Assembly (NCBI GenBank): GCA_956465555.1
Contig: OY101117.1
Location: 372,001 to 436,000 of the forward strand
Direction: 5' to 3'
Source: Nitzschia sp. pyKryTriq1
Lineage: Eukaryota; Bacillariophyta; Bacillariophyceae; Bacillariales; Bacillariaceae
DNA: 64,000 nt
Part shown: in pieces, positions 10,546-21,600 of the stretch
Layout of the letters: every line of letters begins with the position of its first letter
Numbering within the stretch: position 1 is the stretch's first letter
Translations under genes and position numbers: made by a program
Notes under the pieces: generated by a model
Databases searched by the model: none
What the model was told of the DNA's origin: nothing
What the model saw: only the letters and a program-made list of their open reading frames with translations

Positions 10546-12521
10546 ATGAGTGACGAAGAGGAAGAAAAGATCGTAGCCGAGGGCGAAGAGGAGGAGGGAG
10601 AAGAAGTTACCGATCTTTCCAACAGGTAAGCAGCAGACCAGCACAGCCCTTGCCTTCGTTTATTCATTGGTGTCTACTATCCCGACGACATTGCCAACCT
10701 AACCTTTTATTTTCTTTTGTTTTCTTGTCTTTTCTTGTCTTTGGTTGCACGTAGTGATGTCTGCACCAAGTACCAAGAGGCTGCCAAAATTGTGAACTTG
10801 ACGTTGGAAGGTTTGGTGGGACAATGCATTCCTGGAGCCAAGATTCTCGACCTTTGCGAGTTTGGACACACCGTCATGGAAGCTCAAGCCGCCAAACTTT
10901 ACACAAAGAAGGTGGACGGAAAGCTTGTGGATCGAGGAGTGGCCTTTCCTATCTGCATTTCGGTCAATGATGTCGTGTGCAATCACTCGCCCCTGCCTAC
11001 GGAAGAAACGGTAGGTACTCTTTATTAGGTTTTTGTGCATTCAACGGTTGGATGTTGGTTGGATGGAATGACATGTGTCATAAAGGTGATCCAGGTGTGA
11101 AAGTCCAGTATTACCTGTTGCCGTCGTCCAGCTCCCGTCGAACTATTATCCCTGCCCAGGTCATTATACCAAGTGGATCACGAGCTTGCCCGTGTTGACT
11201 TTTTGCTTTCACGCAAAAGGAATATGGCACACTCTCTTTATTGTTTGTTGTTTTATTACTACGGATATGTCGGAGAAGGCGCGCCGAGACTGGTCCACAG
11301 GCCACTCAATGGACAGGTAGAGAAAAACCCAACCGCCCTCGTGTAGTCGCAGTTGTATCACCCTCACGGGTCGGTCCTGTGACTCGGTTGTGTTGGGAGT
11401 GAAGCAGTCTCTGTCCATCCCATTTGCATTTCTCTTGTTGTCATCGACACAAGTTTGAGACCCTCTGTTTCCATGGTTGCCTGATGCACGTGGAGAGTCA
11501 CTGTTTCGAACAATTACATACCTGTATGCAGTCATGTTGTGTTATTGTTTGCGGGACTATTGTACTCACTCTACTCCTTCATGTCCTGCTCTCTTGCTCT
11601 CCTTTCTTGACGGCTTTTGCTCTTTTGCTTATTGCTTGCTGGGAACCACAGAAACCGCTAAAGGCTGGTGATATCGTAAAGATCGACTTGGGTTGCCACT
11701 TTGATGGGTACATTGCAGTTGCGGCGCACACATTGGTGGTCAAGGAAAACCCGGATGACGCGTCGCCTCCTGTGGATCCCGAATTGGGCAATGTCGCTGT
11801 CGCGGCCTACAATGCCATGTTAGTGGCGGCGTCTATGATAGCAGCTGGAAAGAACAACAAGGACGTTACGGCTTCCGTTGAACGAGTCGCCAAAGCCTAC
11901 AATGTCACTCCGATTTCGTCGGTCCGAATGCATCAAATGAAGCGATACGTCCTGGACGGTGTCAAGGAGGTTGCTCTCAAGGCGGCTGGACCTGAAGATC
12001 CCGAGGAGGAAAAGGTCCCAGACTGTAAATTCGAACAGGCAGAAGTGTATGCGGTCGATGTGGCCATGTCGACGGGCGATGGAAGGGCTCGACCTGGTGA
12101 ATTGCGAACAACTGTCTTTAAGCGAAACGTCGAAAAGCAATACCTGCTCAAGGTCAAGGCTTCTCGCCAAGTCTTGGCAGAAGTTGACAAGAAATACCCC
12201 ACCATGCCCTTCACGATGCGTCATCTAAGTGACCTCCGTAGTGCCAAATTGGGTATCAACGAATGTATTGCTCACGGACTCTTGACTCCTTACCCCAGCT
12301 TGCACGAATACTCGGGTAAGGTAGCGCATTTCAAGTGCACTGTCCTGTTGCTGCCTTCTGGAACCTCTCGAGTGACTGGATTGAGTCTCCCGTCGTACTT
12401 TACGACCGAGACGCAGCCCGATGAGGAAACGGCAAAGATCATTCAAGAGATTGCCGATGCGGAAGCCAAGAGGGCCGCCAAGAAGGCTGCAAAGAAAAAG
12501 ACCAAGAAAACTAAGAAATAA
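10546..12521 (+). CDS. PA2G4: EBP1/PA2G4-like proliferation-associated protein (inactive MetAP fold)
   Basis: Three exons: 10546-10625, 10755-11010 and 11652-12521, with introns of 129 and 641 nt. Joined, they give 401 residues, close to the 394 of human PA2G4. The start is acidic (MSDEEEEKIVAEG), then SDVCTKYQEAAKIVN and a pita-bread (methionine aminopeptidase) fold with FPICISVNDVVCNHSPLP and KIDLGCHFDGYIAVAAHT, the signature of the EBP1 branch, which lacks the full metal-ligand set and is not a peptidase. The C-terminus is Lys-rich (KKAAKKKTKKTKK), as in EBP1, where it supports RNA and ribosome binding. Family members bind the ribosomal exit tunnel and influence growth; that role here is inferred by homology. 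Confidence 0.92.
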
Positions 12522-12794
12522 ACTCGTTGCCTGCTGCCTTGCTTTGGAACGTGGTGGACTCATCATCATGGTGATGGAATGAATGAGGAGTCAAGCAATC
12601 GGTGCTATTCAAGTAATTGGCTCTAACTACTTGGAGTAATGACTTACTTAAGAATGCACTCTTAGAAGACAAGGCCTTACCAATTATGCATTACAATATT
12701 ACGATATATCATACTGCTATCAAGCACAGTAGGGGAGTTCAGGTCTCCCACCGCAGGCAATTTAGGTTAGAGAGAGGATATTGTACTAGTCTTA

Positions 12795-13139
12795 TTACAG
12801 TTTGGATCGTGCCCCACTTGTTTTCACCAACTCTTTTCGTGTTGCGTTAACAATCAGAGTCAATTTCATGGCCAGTCCCATATTCCCTTTAATTTTGAGT
12901 TTTTCTTGCATGAACGCTTGTTGCGGCGTCAATTTCTTGTTGAGGATCTTGTGCAAGGTTGGGAGAGATGTTGTCACCACCAAGTCAGGCTTCGCCTTTT
13001 TGGTTTTCGCTGCATTCAACGTCAAGGATTTATCTTCGAGATGGAACTCCACACATGCATTGAATTTGGATTTCAAGGAAGGATCGGCCACAACGGCCTC
13101 TTCCATGGCGGTAAAGATTTGGTCAGTGGAAGGTTCCAT
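12795..13139 (-). CDS. SCP2 sterol-carrier domain protein with PTS1 signal
   Basis: This short single-exon gene codes for 114 residues that form one complete SCP2 domain, including the characteristic LKIKGNMGLAMKL strand-helix near the C-terminus. The last three residues are SKL, a canonical type 1 peroxisomal targeting signal, so the product is probably imported into peroxisomes. SCP2 proteins bind fatty acids, acyl-CoAs and sterols in a hydrophobic tunnel and support peroxisomal lipid oxidation. Here the domain stands alone, as in fungal and plant SCP2, and is not fused to a thiolase. The ATG at 13139 is well placed at the domain start. Confidence 0.92.
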   Translation of the reverse strand: MEPSTDQIFTAMEEAVVADPSLKSKFNACVEFHLEDKSLTLNAAKTKKAKPDLVVTTSLPTLHKILNKKLTPQQAFMQEKLKIKGNMGLAMKLTLIVNATRKELVKTSGARSKL

Positions 13140-13675
13140 GATGATGGAATTTACGCTGAATTATGATGCTGGGCACGGATATATTAGGCGAAGGAAAGTG
13201 CGAGGAGATCGTCGTCTGCTGGCTATGACGAGGGGTGCGAGAGCGTTTCAACAGAGATGGGGTCCACTACCACCCCTAGCCAACTTAGTAGCGCAGACTG
13301 CAAGTATACCTTGAAACAACAAATACTAATATGGTACCTCCGATAAACATCGCCTCTCGTCGCATTTTGTCGCGGCGCGATCGCCGAGCGATCGATCCTC
13401 TCGCAAAGTTAGTCCTGAGTTGGTGCATTCCCGCCAAAAATCCTACGGTACCTGTAGTCTGCGCGCGGAGGCGTGCGGCGGGATCATCCTTGTCGACAGT
13501 CGACAACGAGGACTGACTCCCTCCTCCTCCTCCGCTCTCCTCGGCCCTGCACATCTCTTCAAAAAGCAGAAGTGTACTGTGCTAGAAGACTATGAAGTAC
13601 AGTATCTAGCATGTACCCCGTTACCTCGGAGGCGAAAGATGAAATGATAATATTATGAATGCCTCCTATAGTTAT
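13140..13675. promoter_or_regulatory. Region upstream of the SCP2 gene and 3' of the PrsW-like gene
   Basis: Both flanking genes are on the minus strand, so this 536-nt stretch should hold the SCP2 promoter and the PrsW-like 3' end. It is GC-rich around 13370-13400 with short CGATCG palindromes and a GTCGAC pair near 13493. No gene is supported. Confidence 0.35.
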
Positions 13676-16600
13676 TTATACAAGTTCTACCTCGGAAATC
13701 TTATTCTTCTTCCCGGCAGATTTAAGGTCGGGATTGCGGTAGGTCGATTCTCCGCCCCGTTCCGCCTTTTCCTTGGCTTCTAATGCCAGCAAACGCGATG
13801 TTTGAAGCCGATGTTCTCGGTAGTACCAGGAGAAACCGGCAAACATGACGAACACGATACTAAACCATGCCACCAAGTTGACCAAAATGGGGTTGTATGG
13901 AGGATGATCGGGGTCAAAGTTACCTTCGTTTTTCTCCAAGTAGTTGTCCCATGAAGTCTCAATGAACATGTTAATGGCCAGCAGGACAGCATCAAAAGTT
14001 CCGTGCATCAGGACAGCTGGGAGAATAATACGACCAACGCCAATACGATGAGAGTCGTCCGTGTCACATTCGACGTACTTTCGAATCACATTAATGCTTT
14101 GAATCGCAGCGGCCAATGCGTGGACTGGAAAGAGGGAGCGAAACAAGAGGACGATCCACTCTTCAATGACGCCTCCCGATTGGACATCACCCGAGTTGGC
14201 CTCGGATCCACCAAGAACAAACACGTACAAAAAGTTTTCAGCACATGCCAGTCCAATGGCGACCGAGATCATTCCCGTCGTGACAGCCCCGGCCCTTTGC
14301 CTTGCAGTGCGGATATCGTTTTCATCTTCATAAAACTCCTCTTCGGCTGCCATGGGGCTCAGGTCGATGATGGGAGAGCTCTTGGCGCTCTGTGTTTGGC
14401 TGCGCCGACTTCGAGTACTTCGGTGAGAAGCGCGCGACGAGACTGATTGGTCGTCATCGTCATCGTAGGCGCCTCGTTGGTTCGTTTCCTGCACTTGATG
14501 AGAGCTGAAGGGATACTTGACAATCCCTCCAGCGACAGCACGTTCGTCTTGAGCGGATCGGGCCAGACCAGTCAAGAAGATGAGATCTGGATGTTCGACG
14601 CATCGGAACGTGTAGTACTTGCAGAGCTCTTCGGTGATGGCAGCCACAATGTAGGCGTTGATAAATTCTCCAACAATCCAACACAATCTGTAGTTGTCGA
14701 CGACCCAAATATTGAAAGTGTCGGAAATTGACACACCAATGGCATAGCCCGTGTAGGCAAATGTCAAAAGAATGTTCACCAGCAGTCCCTCAAAGAAAAA
14801 CGCGGCTGGGACAGCAATGAGAAAACCCGCGGCAAAGAATTTGATGACAGCGTCAAAGCTCAAATCGGACTTGTGGAATATCCAATGGACCAGATAAATG
14901 ACACAGAAACTCTGAACAAAGGTGGCGATCAGAATCACAAGATCCGGCCAAGAGAAGGAAGCTCTTGGATTGAAAATCAGCGTGGTCGTGATGACAATGA
15001 AGGAAATCAAAAACACGGCAAGGATATACCGAGACAATCGACTTAGTGCATGGAAATGAAGCATAAAGCCTAATTTGTTTCGAGATTTTCCAAGCCATTC
15101 TCGGCGCAAGTCGTTGACGTTCTTTTGGTACTCGTTAAAGGGCTGATGGGTAATGTAGTCGACTCGTTGATACCGTGTAGGGACGAGCAAACGAATCTCC
15201 CGAGCTTCTTGTGCCAAAGCACAGATCGACATACATTGGAACCAGCAACGGCAAATGAGTCCACAACAGCAGGCCATGAGGCAGCTGAATCCACGAGAGA
15301 CGCAGTCGTGGTGGTGTGGAGTCTTTTTGAGTTGAGTGACTCCATCGTCGTCGACCTTGACATCATCGTCAATTTCATCCCCATCCATGGGTGGGTCGAT
15401 GGGATAGCAGCCGCACAAGGTGTGACTGCAGGCCCCTTCGTACTGATCTTCTCGAGAATCTTGAAAGGCTACTCGTTTGACCCCAGCTCCCGACGAAGCA
15501 TAGAACAAGTGGTCTTCTTGAGCACGGGCCCGGACCAAGTAATAGCGAGTGCGCATGCGGCGACGTCGCCCCAAGACACCCAGAACGATCAGAAAGGCAA
15601 AAATAAAGGCAAGCCGAAGGTCGGCAGCCAGGTCTCGGCTCTTGTCCACTTGCTGGGTGTAGTCGTCGGTTGCATAGTCGTCGGTGTAATAGGCGTAATT
15701 ATTGTTTTGGTTGAGAGCACGAATCTGACCATCACCGCCCTCTCCTCGTCTGGTACTGGTACTACTAGCAACAGAACGTGCGGTAGGCTGGTTTTCCCCA
15801 CCACGGTACCACTCATCCTTGAGAAAGTCAATGGCAGGTTCCCAGAGTCCCTCGTGCATGTCACGGATCTTGAAGATCCCATGGGTTGGATGAGGACATG
15901 ATGATGATGACGAGGACGATTGACAAAGAGTAGTCTTCATTGTCGTCGTCGTCGTTGGCAAGGCTTTGGAGGTGAACGAGCTCATCGTGTCGAGCAGGCG
16001 GTTCCCTCCGTTGTAGTAGTAAGCATCATTTCCGTCGTCCCCGTTGGCATTGGCATCGTCGCCTTGGACTTGATCATCATTTTGTTGCTGATTTTGATCA
16101 TCGTTTTGTTGTTGTTGATAGTTCGCATCATCACCATTGGCAGCAGCAGCAGCATCGTCATTGTACTGGTTGGAGGACGACGACGACGACGATGATGAGC
16201 CACTGTTTTTGCCACTACTGCTAGTACTGTATCCACCATAAAAGCCTGCTGCCAAACTGCTTTGATCATCATCAGTTCCGAATCCCCAAATGATAAAGGT
16301 AATGGAAATGAGAATGACCGTCAACAAGAGTGCGTACGCGACAATCCGTGAGGGCAAGGTCCGACGACTCGTGCTGCGTCCCCATCGGACTCCCCGACGA
16401 TCGTTGCGAAGTTGCAAGAGATATTCGGTCCGATTGCTGAGAATCAATCCAAAGCATCCCATCGAGGCACAGACCAAGGCTTCATCCAAAAATAGATTTT
16501 GAATGCTGGTACTGAAACCACGGAATCGTAGAATGGTGCCAATCGCATTGTTCTTATCATCATCATTTTCGGATGTGGCGGAGGTGTTGTTGTCCACTCC

Positions 16601-17329
16601 ACTGCTCGAGTAGTAGTCATCATTATCGGTAGTTTCACGAGTGTATTGTCCCGTCATTTGCGATTGATTGGCTCGGGATTCATAGGAATCTTCATCGCCG
16701 GAATCATCGTCATCCACATCGTCTCCGTGACTGCTGTAAAACAATCGATTGGTCATGGTGTTACTCTTGCTGCTGCTGTTCTTGGCGCTGGCGCTGGTGG
16801 GATTGCGTCTCGCCTTTTTCGCAGCAGCATTAAAGGGATGATTTTTTTGCGCTCTTGCTTCAATCGCATCGGCGGCCGAAGCCTTGACCACACGAGGACT
16901 AGTGGGCGGCGAGGAGACACCGCTGCTGCGACGAGGAGCGGGAGGACGGGGACTTGTGGCCGGATCTTCCAATCCTTTGTTCCCACGTCTTCTGCCACTA
17001 CCACCACCCAACGGAGATTTGGGCGATTTGGGGTTGTCCTTGTTCTTTCTGCCATCTTTGCTGGCCGAGCGACGAAACAAACTGGAAATATTTCCCGTCA
17101 AACTGCTTCGTTTCGTAGGACTGTAATACTCGTTGTAATCCTCGCCCCCGCTGTTACCACCACCAGCACCAGCACCACTATAACTTCCAGCAACAGACGC
17201 ATCCAAGGTGGGAGGCGCATACGAGGTACCAGCACCGGTATTCACACGAGTACTGTCAAAGGAAGTATCCTGCTCTTTCTTTCTTCGTCCTCGTCCTCGA
17301 GTAGGAGAAGTAGGGTCCCTACTACTCAT
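13676..17329 (-). CDS. PrsW-type multi-pass membrane metalloprotease with long disordered N-terminus
   Basis: The product is 1217 residues from the ATG at 17329; the frame extends upstream only to a TTG. The first 260 or so residues are Ser/Arg/Asp-rich and look disordered. Hydrophobic spans follow (IVAYALLLTVILISITFII, LAFIFAFLIVLGVLG and several in the C-terminal third). The catalytic motifs of the PrsW/CAAX-protease-like superfamily lie in order: EELCK (E900, E901, K904), CAENFLY (E1031, N1032) and HGTFD (H1109, D1113). Bacterial PrsW cleaves the anti-sigma factor RsiW within the membrane; eukaryotic members are little studied. This copy is several times longer than bacterial PrsW, with two large Asp/Ser/Gln-rich lumenal or cytosolic inserts. 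Substrate and location are unknown. Confidence 0.82.
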   Translation of the reverse strand: MSSRDPTSPTRGRGRRKKEQDTSFDSTRVNTGAGTSYAPPTLDASVAGSYSGAGAGGGNSGGEDYNEYYSPTKRSSLTGNISSLFRRSASKDGRKNKDNPKSPKSPLGGGSGRRRGNKGLEDPATSPRPPAPRRSSGVSSPPTSPRVVKASAADAIEARAQKNHPFNAAAKKARRNPTSASAKNSSSKSNTMTNRLFYSSHGDDVDDDDSGDEDSYESRANQSQMTGQYTRETTDNDDYYSSSGVDNNTSATSENDDDKNNAIGTILRFRGFSTSIQNLFLDEALVCASMGCFGLILSNRTEYLLQLRNDRRGVRWGRSTSRRTLPSRIVAYALLLTVILISITFIIWGFGTDDDQSSLAAGFYGGYSTSSSGKNSGSSSSSSSSSNQYNDDAAAAANGDDANYQQQQNDDQNQQQNDDQVQGDDANANGDDGNDAYYYNGGNRLLDTMSSFTSKALPTTTTTMKTTLCQSSSSSSSCPHPTHGIFKIRDMHEGLWEPAIDFLKDEWYRGGENQPTARSVASSTSTRRGEGGDGQIRALNQNNNYAYYTDDYATDDYTQQVDKSRDLAADLRLAFIFAFLIVLGVLGRRRRMRTRYYLVRARAQEDHLFYASSGAGVKRVAFQDSREDQYEGACSHTLCGCYPIDPPMDGDEIDDDVKVDDDGVTQLKKTPHHHDCVSRGFSCLMACCCGLICRCWFQCMSICALAQEAREIRLLVPTRYQRVDYITHQPFNEYQKNVNDLRREWLGKSRNKLGFMLHFHALSRLSRYILAVFLISFIVITTTLIFNPRASFSWPDLVILIATFVQSFCVIYLVHWIFHKSDLSFDAVIKFFAAGFLIAVPAAFFFEGLLVNILLTFAYTGYAIGVSISDTFNIWVVDNYRLCWIVGEFINAYIVAAITEELCKYYTFRCVEHPDLIFLTGLARSAQDERAVAGGIVKYPFSSHQVQETNQRGAYDDDDDQSVSSRASHRSTRSRRSQTQSAKSSPIIDLSPMAAEEEFYEDENDIRTARQRAGAVTTGMISVAIGLACAENFLYVFVLGGSEANSGDVQSGGVIEEWIVLLFRSLFPVHALAAAIQSINVIRKYVECDTDDSHRIGVGRIILPAVLMHGTFDAVLLAINMFIETSWDNYLEKNEGNFDPDHPPYNPILVNLVAWFSIVFVMFAGFSWYYREHRLQTSRLLALEAKEKAERGGESTYRNPDLKSAGKKNKISEVELV

Positions 17330-18606
17330 GACTAATACAAGTACCGTGCTTTTGAAGACAGCAACAGCAACAGCAATATACGAATAGTACAGTAATACAA
17401 TCAAGCACTCCTTACTCCTACTTTTGGCCTGGGCTGTGCGAGTAGGATATCGTTATTATCGACAATGACAATGATAAAGACGATGGTGATGTGTTGTTGA
17501 TGTCAGTACTTGTAGTTCTTGTGGATAAGGATGTGAAAAAAGTTACCGGTACAAGCAAGTAGGTACATAGAGAGTTAGGTACACACCGGTACAGTAGTTG
17601 GAAGCACCTTTGTGTAGTATTTTTTGGCTCACTTTTTTTTTGAGGGTCGGGCAGGCTCGACATCGACTCACAAGAGTAAGATCCTCTCTTGAACGGTTAT
17701 CTTCATGTCCATACTCGAGGATGGGGAATATTCGAATACAGGCAATGCTGATACACATGCATGAGAAGGTTCTCTATGATGTAGTCTGCCGGTACAAGTA
17801 TGAAGTATGATGTTGTGGCCGATAGACCTTGCCGATACAACTATGTATTTACTTTGTGGAATTGACCAATGCACGTGAGCGTTTCCCGTCCGTTCATCGA
17901 GCTATTATTTTCGAAATCGCTCACGCGCCTTCCGATCGGCAGGGCGGGCGCGTGTGGGGCCGCTAAAATGTACTGTATGTACGGTAGTGAAGCGGACAAG
18001 AAGCGGAATGAAGGGCGGGGACGGCGGGCGGGCGCGCGTGAAGAGCACTGTATAGATATATAGTAGCATAGGTATGATGCATACATACTTACATAAGCAG
18101 CGCGACGCCACGTGGCAGCACCGTGGCAATGCAACAGGCAGTCGTCGCGCGGGAGCTCCGGGGGCTGGCATGCATGGCGCGGCGTCTCTCGTTTTGCTTG
18201 TTCGTGTTCTGCTCGACAATGGCGGCGCTACGAGTACTGTACATACCGCCGGTACTGTTGTGCGGGGCCCAGTAAAAGTTGCCCCCTTTTTGCGTGATAA
18301 CGCGTCTCTCGCTGCGTGCTGTGGGCTGTGGGCTTTGCTGCTGCTTGCTTGCTTGCTCTTTATTTGTAGCAACCAAGCTACTGATATCATCACCTCGATC
18401 AAACAACAACAACAACAACAACAACAACAGAACAACTGAAGAATCTTCAATCTCTCCAGTGTTCGTACGACAGTTGTTTGTGGAAGGCGTGCGTGCGAGC
18501 GAGAGAGGTCCTTGTACAAGTTGCAGCAATAAATAATCATTTACCAAACTGCGTTCTGTTGGTGAAGGCGATTGGATTTGCCTCCACAACAAGAGCAGTG
18601 ATCACC
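17330..18606. promoter_or_regulatory. Divergent intergenic region, PrsW-like / KH protein
   Basis: About 1.28 kb between outward-facing genes. It holds TACCGGTA at 17544-17551, an ACCGGTAC at 17585, and a (CAA)n tract at about 18401-18430 just upstream of the KH gene, probably in its 5' UTR. No coding region or RNA gene is supported. Confidence 0.4.
18401..18430 (+). repeat. (CAA)n microsatellite
   Basis: About nine consecutive CAA units with minor interruption, roughly 180 nt before the ATG of the KH gene. It is likely in its leader. Related CAR/CAA tracts inside that gene code for poly-Gln. Confidence 0.85.
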
Positions 18607-21600
18607 ATGCCGCCCAAACGTGCTCAGTCGTCGTCGAAGTCTAATACAAATACGAAGACATCCAACGATGGTACAACATCCGCAGCAGCAACAGCTTCAG
18701 TCGTCTCCAAGGATTTGAAACAACAGCAGCAGCAACAACAACAACAATCGCAACGCAAGGAAACAAATAATACAAGCACTTGTTCTCATCCCAATAACAG
18801 CAGCAGCAGCAGCAGCAATAACAGCAGCAGCATTGCAGCTACGGCGGCGGCAGCTGTGGTGGCTGCAACTAAAAAGCTGAGTGCAACTTTGGTAGACGAC
18901 GACGACGATGATGATGATGATGATGGTGATAATGATCGGGCGGATAATCGCAGTCACCACCATCAGCATAATCACCATCATCATCACCACCACCATCATC
19001 ATCAGGATCGCCACGAATCATCATCGTCCAATGCGTTGGTAGCAAACAACAACAACAATCATACTACGGATGCTGATCCTGCGGATTGTTGTTTGCATTG
19101 CCATCAACCTTCGCAAGAAAAGCAAGTCCGGTGCGATGAATGTCAATCCTTTATTTGTCCCAATTGTCACTGGTGTCATGAATATCAAGCGAATCATGAA
19201 ATTCGAGTGTGCGATAGATGTGATGCCTTTTATTGTCGACATTGTGATGAAATGGATCAATGCGATGATTGTGGAGAAGTTGTTTGTGCCTCTTGCAGTA
19301 CCTTGTTGAGTTGCAAGTTTTGTGGAGGAGGACTTTGTGAAGAATGTGCCACCGCCTGTGGACGGTAAGTAAACACTACTCGTGCTGTGTTATAATATTA
19401 TTATTATGGATGATGATGATGGATGAAGAAGTTTGAAGTAGGAAGAAGGACGAATCGCATGAGAATGTCGCTCATGTTTATCTCATTCGTTCTGTTCTGT
19501 TCTGTTCTTGCTTGTTTGCTTTCTCTTGATTCTCTCATTTTTCACTCACAACCAAAACAACAAACACAACAGCTGTGGTATTGTCCTGTGTAGTCGAGAT
19601 GCCAAATTTGCGGTCGATTGTGATACATGTCGCTTATCGTATTGTTTGGTATGTTTGGCGTCGGGATCCAAAGACCCATGTGTGAGATGTGGACATCGTC
19701 CTTCCAAACGAATGGAACAATTGGTGCATTTGCGATTGAAATCCATCTACAAGGCCTTTAAACAATCCAGCAAAAGTCCCAAGAACAGCAACACCAACAA
19801 CAGCAACAGCAACACCAATACTTTTAATACTGGTACTTCTTCAAACACCAACACCAACATCAACCTGGGAACGGGAGACTTTCATCATAGCCACCACGAT
19901 CATCATGATAGTGGTCCGACTATTGAAGAATTGGAGGAAGGAATGGAAGACTATGATCCACAAAATATGAGTACTAACATTGGGAACCACCACCATCACC
20001 ACCACAACAATAATAATAATGACGAAGGTCATGGAACAGAGGAGGGAGCCCGTGCGGATGCTCGTCGAGACTTTTTGGCGGAGAAATTTTTAGAAGAAAA
20101 GCAAAAGCAGGCGGACGCTGCAGCTGAGGCTTTGCTCGCAGAGCTCGAAGAGGAAGAAGAGGCCGCCAAGTCCAAGAAATCCAAAAAGAAGCGTAAGAAG
20201 GAACGCCAGCAGAAGGCGAAACAGAGTGATGAACCAGACGTCGTGGAAGATTCGAAACCCAAAGCCACTCCGAGCAAAAGGGAAGGAGTCGTGAAGAAAG
20301 AGCAAACGCCGCTAGACGAAACCCCTATAAAGTCACGGCCCAGCGAGGATTCGTCTCTCCGGAACAATAATTCTCCAGCGACGCCGGAGCAGCAGCCCGA
20401 AACTCTTCAAGAAGCCACATCGGCAGAAGAAGCCATGGCAGAGGAAAACCTGGACCCCTTTGAAAAACGGTTGTACGATTGCGTCGAAGGATGTGATGTC
20501 GATGGTATCGAAGGTATTCTATTTGAGCTGAAGGGGGTGCCAGGCCGAGCATCACTGAGAAAAAACGCCAAGAAAGCTTTGAAAAGGCTACGAGCACCTG
20601 CCACTTCTGCGACGGAGGCGGAGGAAGAAGCCATGACAAGGGAAGCTTCGGGGTCGCCTAGTGTTGATTATACCAAGGGCCCTGTAGAGTTGCTCAAATT
20701 GGTTTCGGACAACAAAATTCCAGGGAAACAATCCAGTCGAGCCGAGTGTGTCATGCAAATGTCGCCCATGGTTGTGGGGTGGGTCATTGGAAAGGGTGGT
20801 CAACGCATCCGTGATCTGATGGAAGAGAGCGGTGCCAAGGTTTGGATCGATCAAGAGAAGGCCAAGCCGGACGAAGCCAGGAATGTCTACATTAGCGGGG
20901 AACGGAAGTCGGTAGATCAAGCCGTTCGGATGGTTCGAGAAATCGTATCTAAAGCTCCCATTGAAGGGGCTGCCAAATACGCACCCGATGCATTAGTGCC
21001 CGATGAAGGCGCAGCGGAGAAATCCAGTCCGGCGGACAACCCACAGGAAGCCGTTGCTCGAACTAATAGTGCTCTGCCAGGTGTCAAGGCTCCCTCGCCA
21101 CCTATTCCTGCAGCAGAAGTCCCACCACCCGCAATGGCTGCTTCGAATCCCCCGATTCTTGCTACTTCAACGCCCATCCTTTCTTCTACACCGGTGCTGC
21201 CTTTATCCTATTTGGAGAAAAGCATTTCGGAGGACAAATTTGAACATGTCATGACATGTGAGGCCCGTTTTGTCCCGTTGCTCATCGGAAAAAGAGGCTG
21301 GGCCATTAAGGACATTCAAGACAAAAGTGGGGCGCGTGTGGATATCGATCAAACTGTAACTCCTCGCCAGATTCGTATTTCTGGCTCAAAGGCGAGTGTC
21401 GACAAAGCGATACCGATGGTCCGAGACGTGTTGAGCTACCCTCATGCACAACCTCAACCCGGAGCCGAGATTCATGATGGCATGGAACAGCTTTTGGGAG
21501 TCGCGGAAGTCTTGCAGAACTATGAAGCATCACCAGCCGCGGCCCAAACAGAAACTCGGCCACACACTCCGCCTCCTTACTCTTACATCACGACTGATGA

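Noticed and set aside
16646-17335. 229-codon frame antisense to the PrsW-like gene N-terminus
   Set aside because: Low-complexity Ser/Thr/Arg composition mirrors the disordered region on the coding strand.
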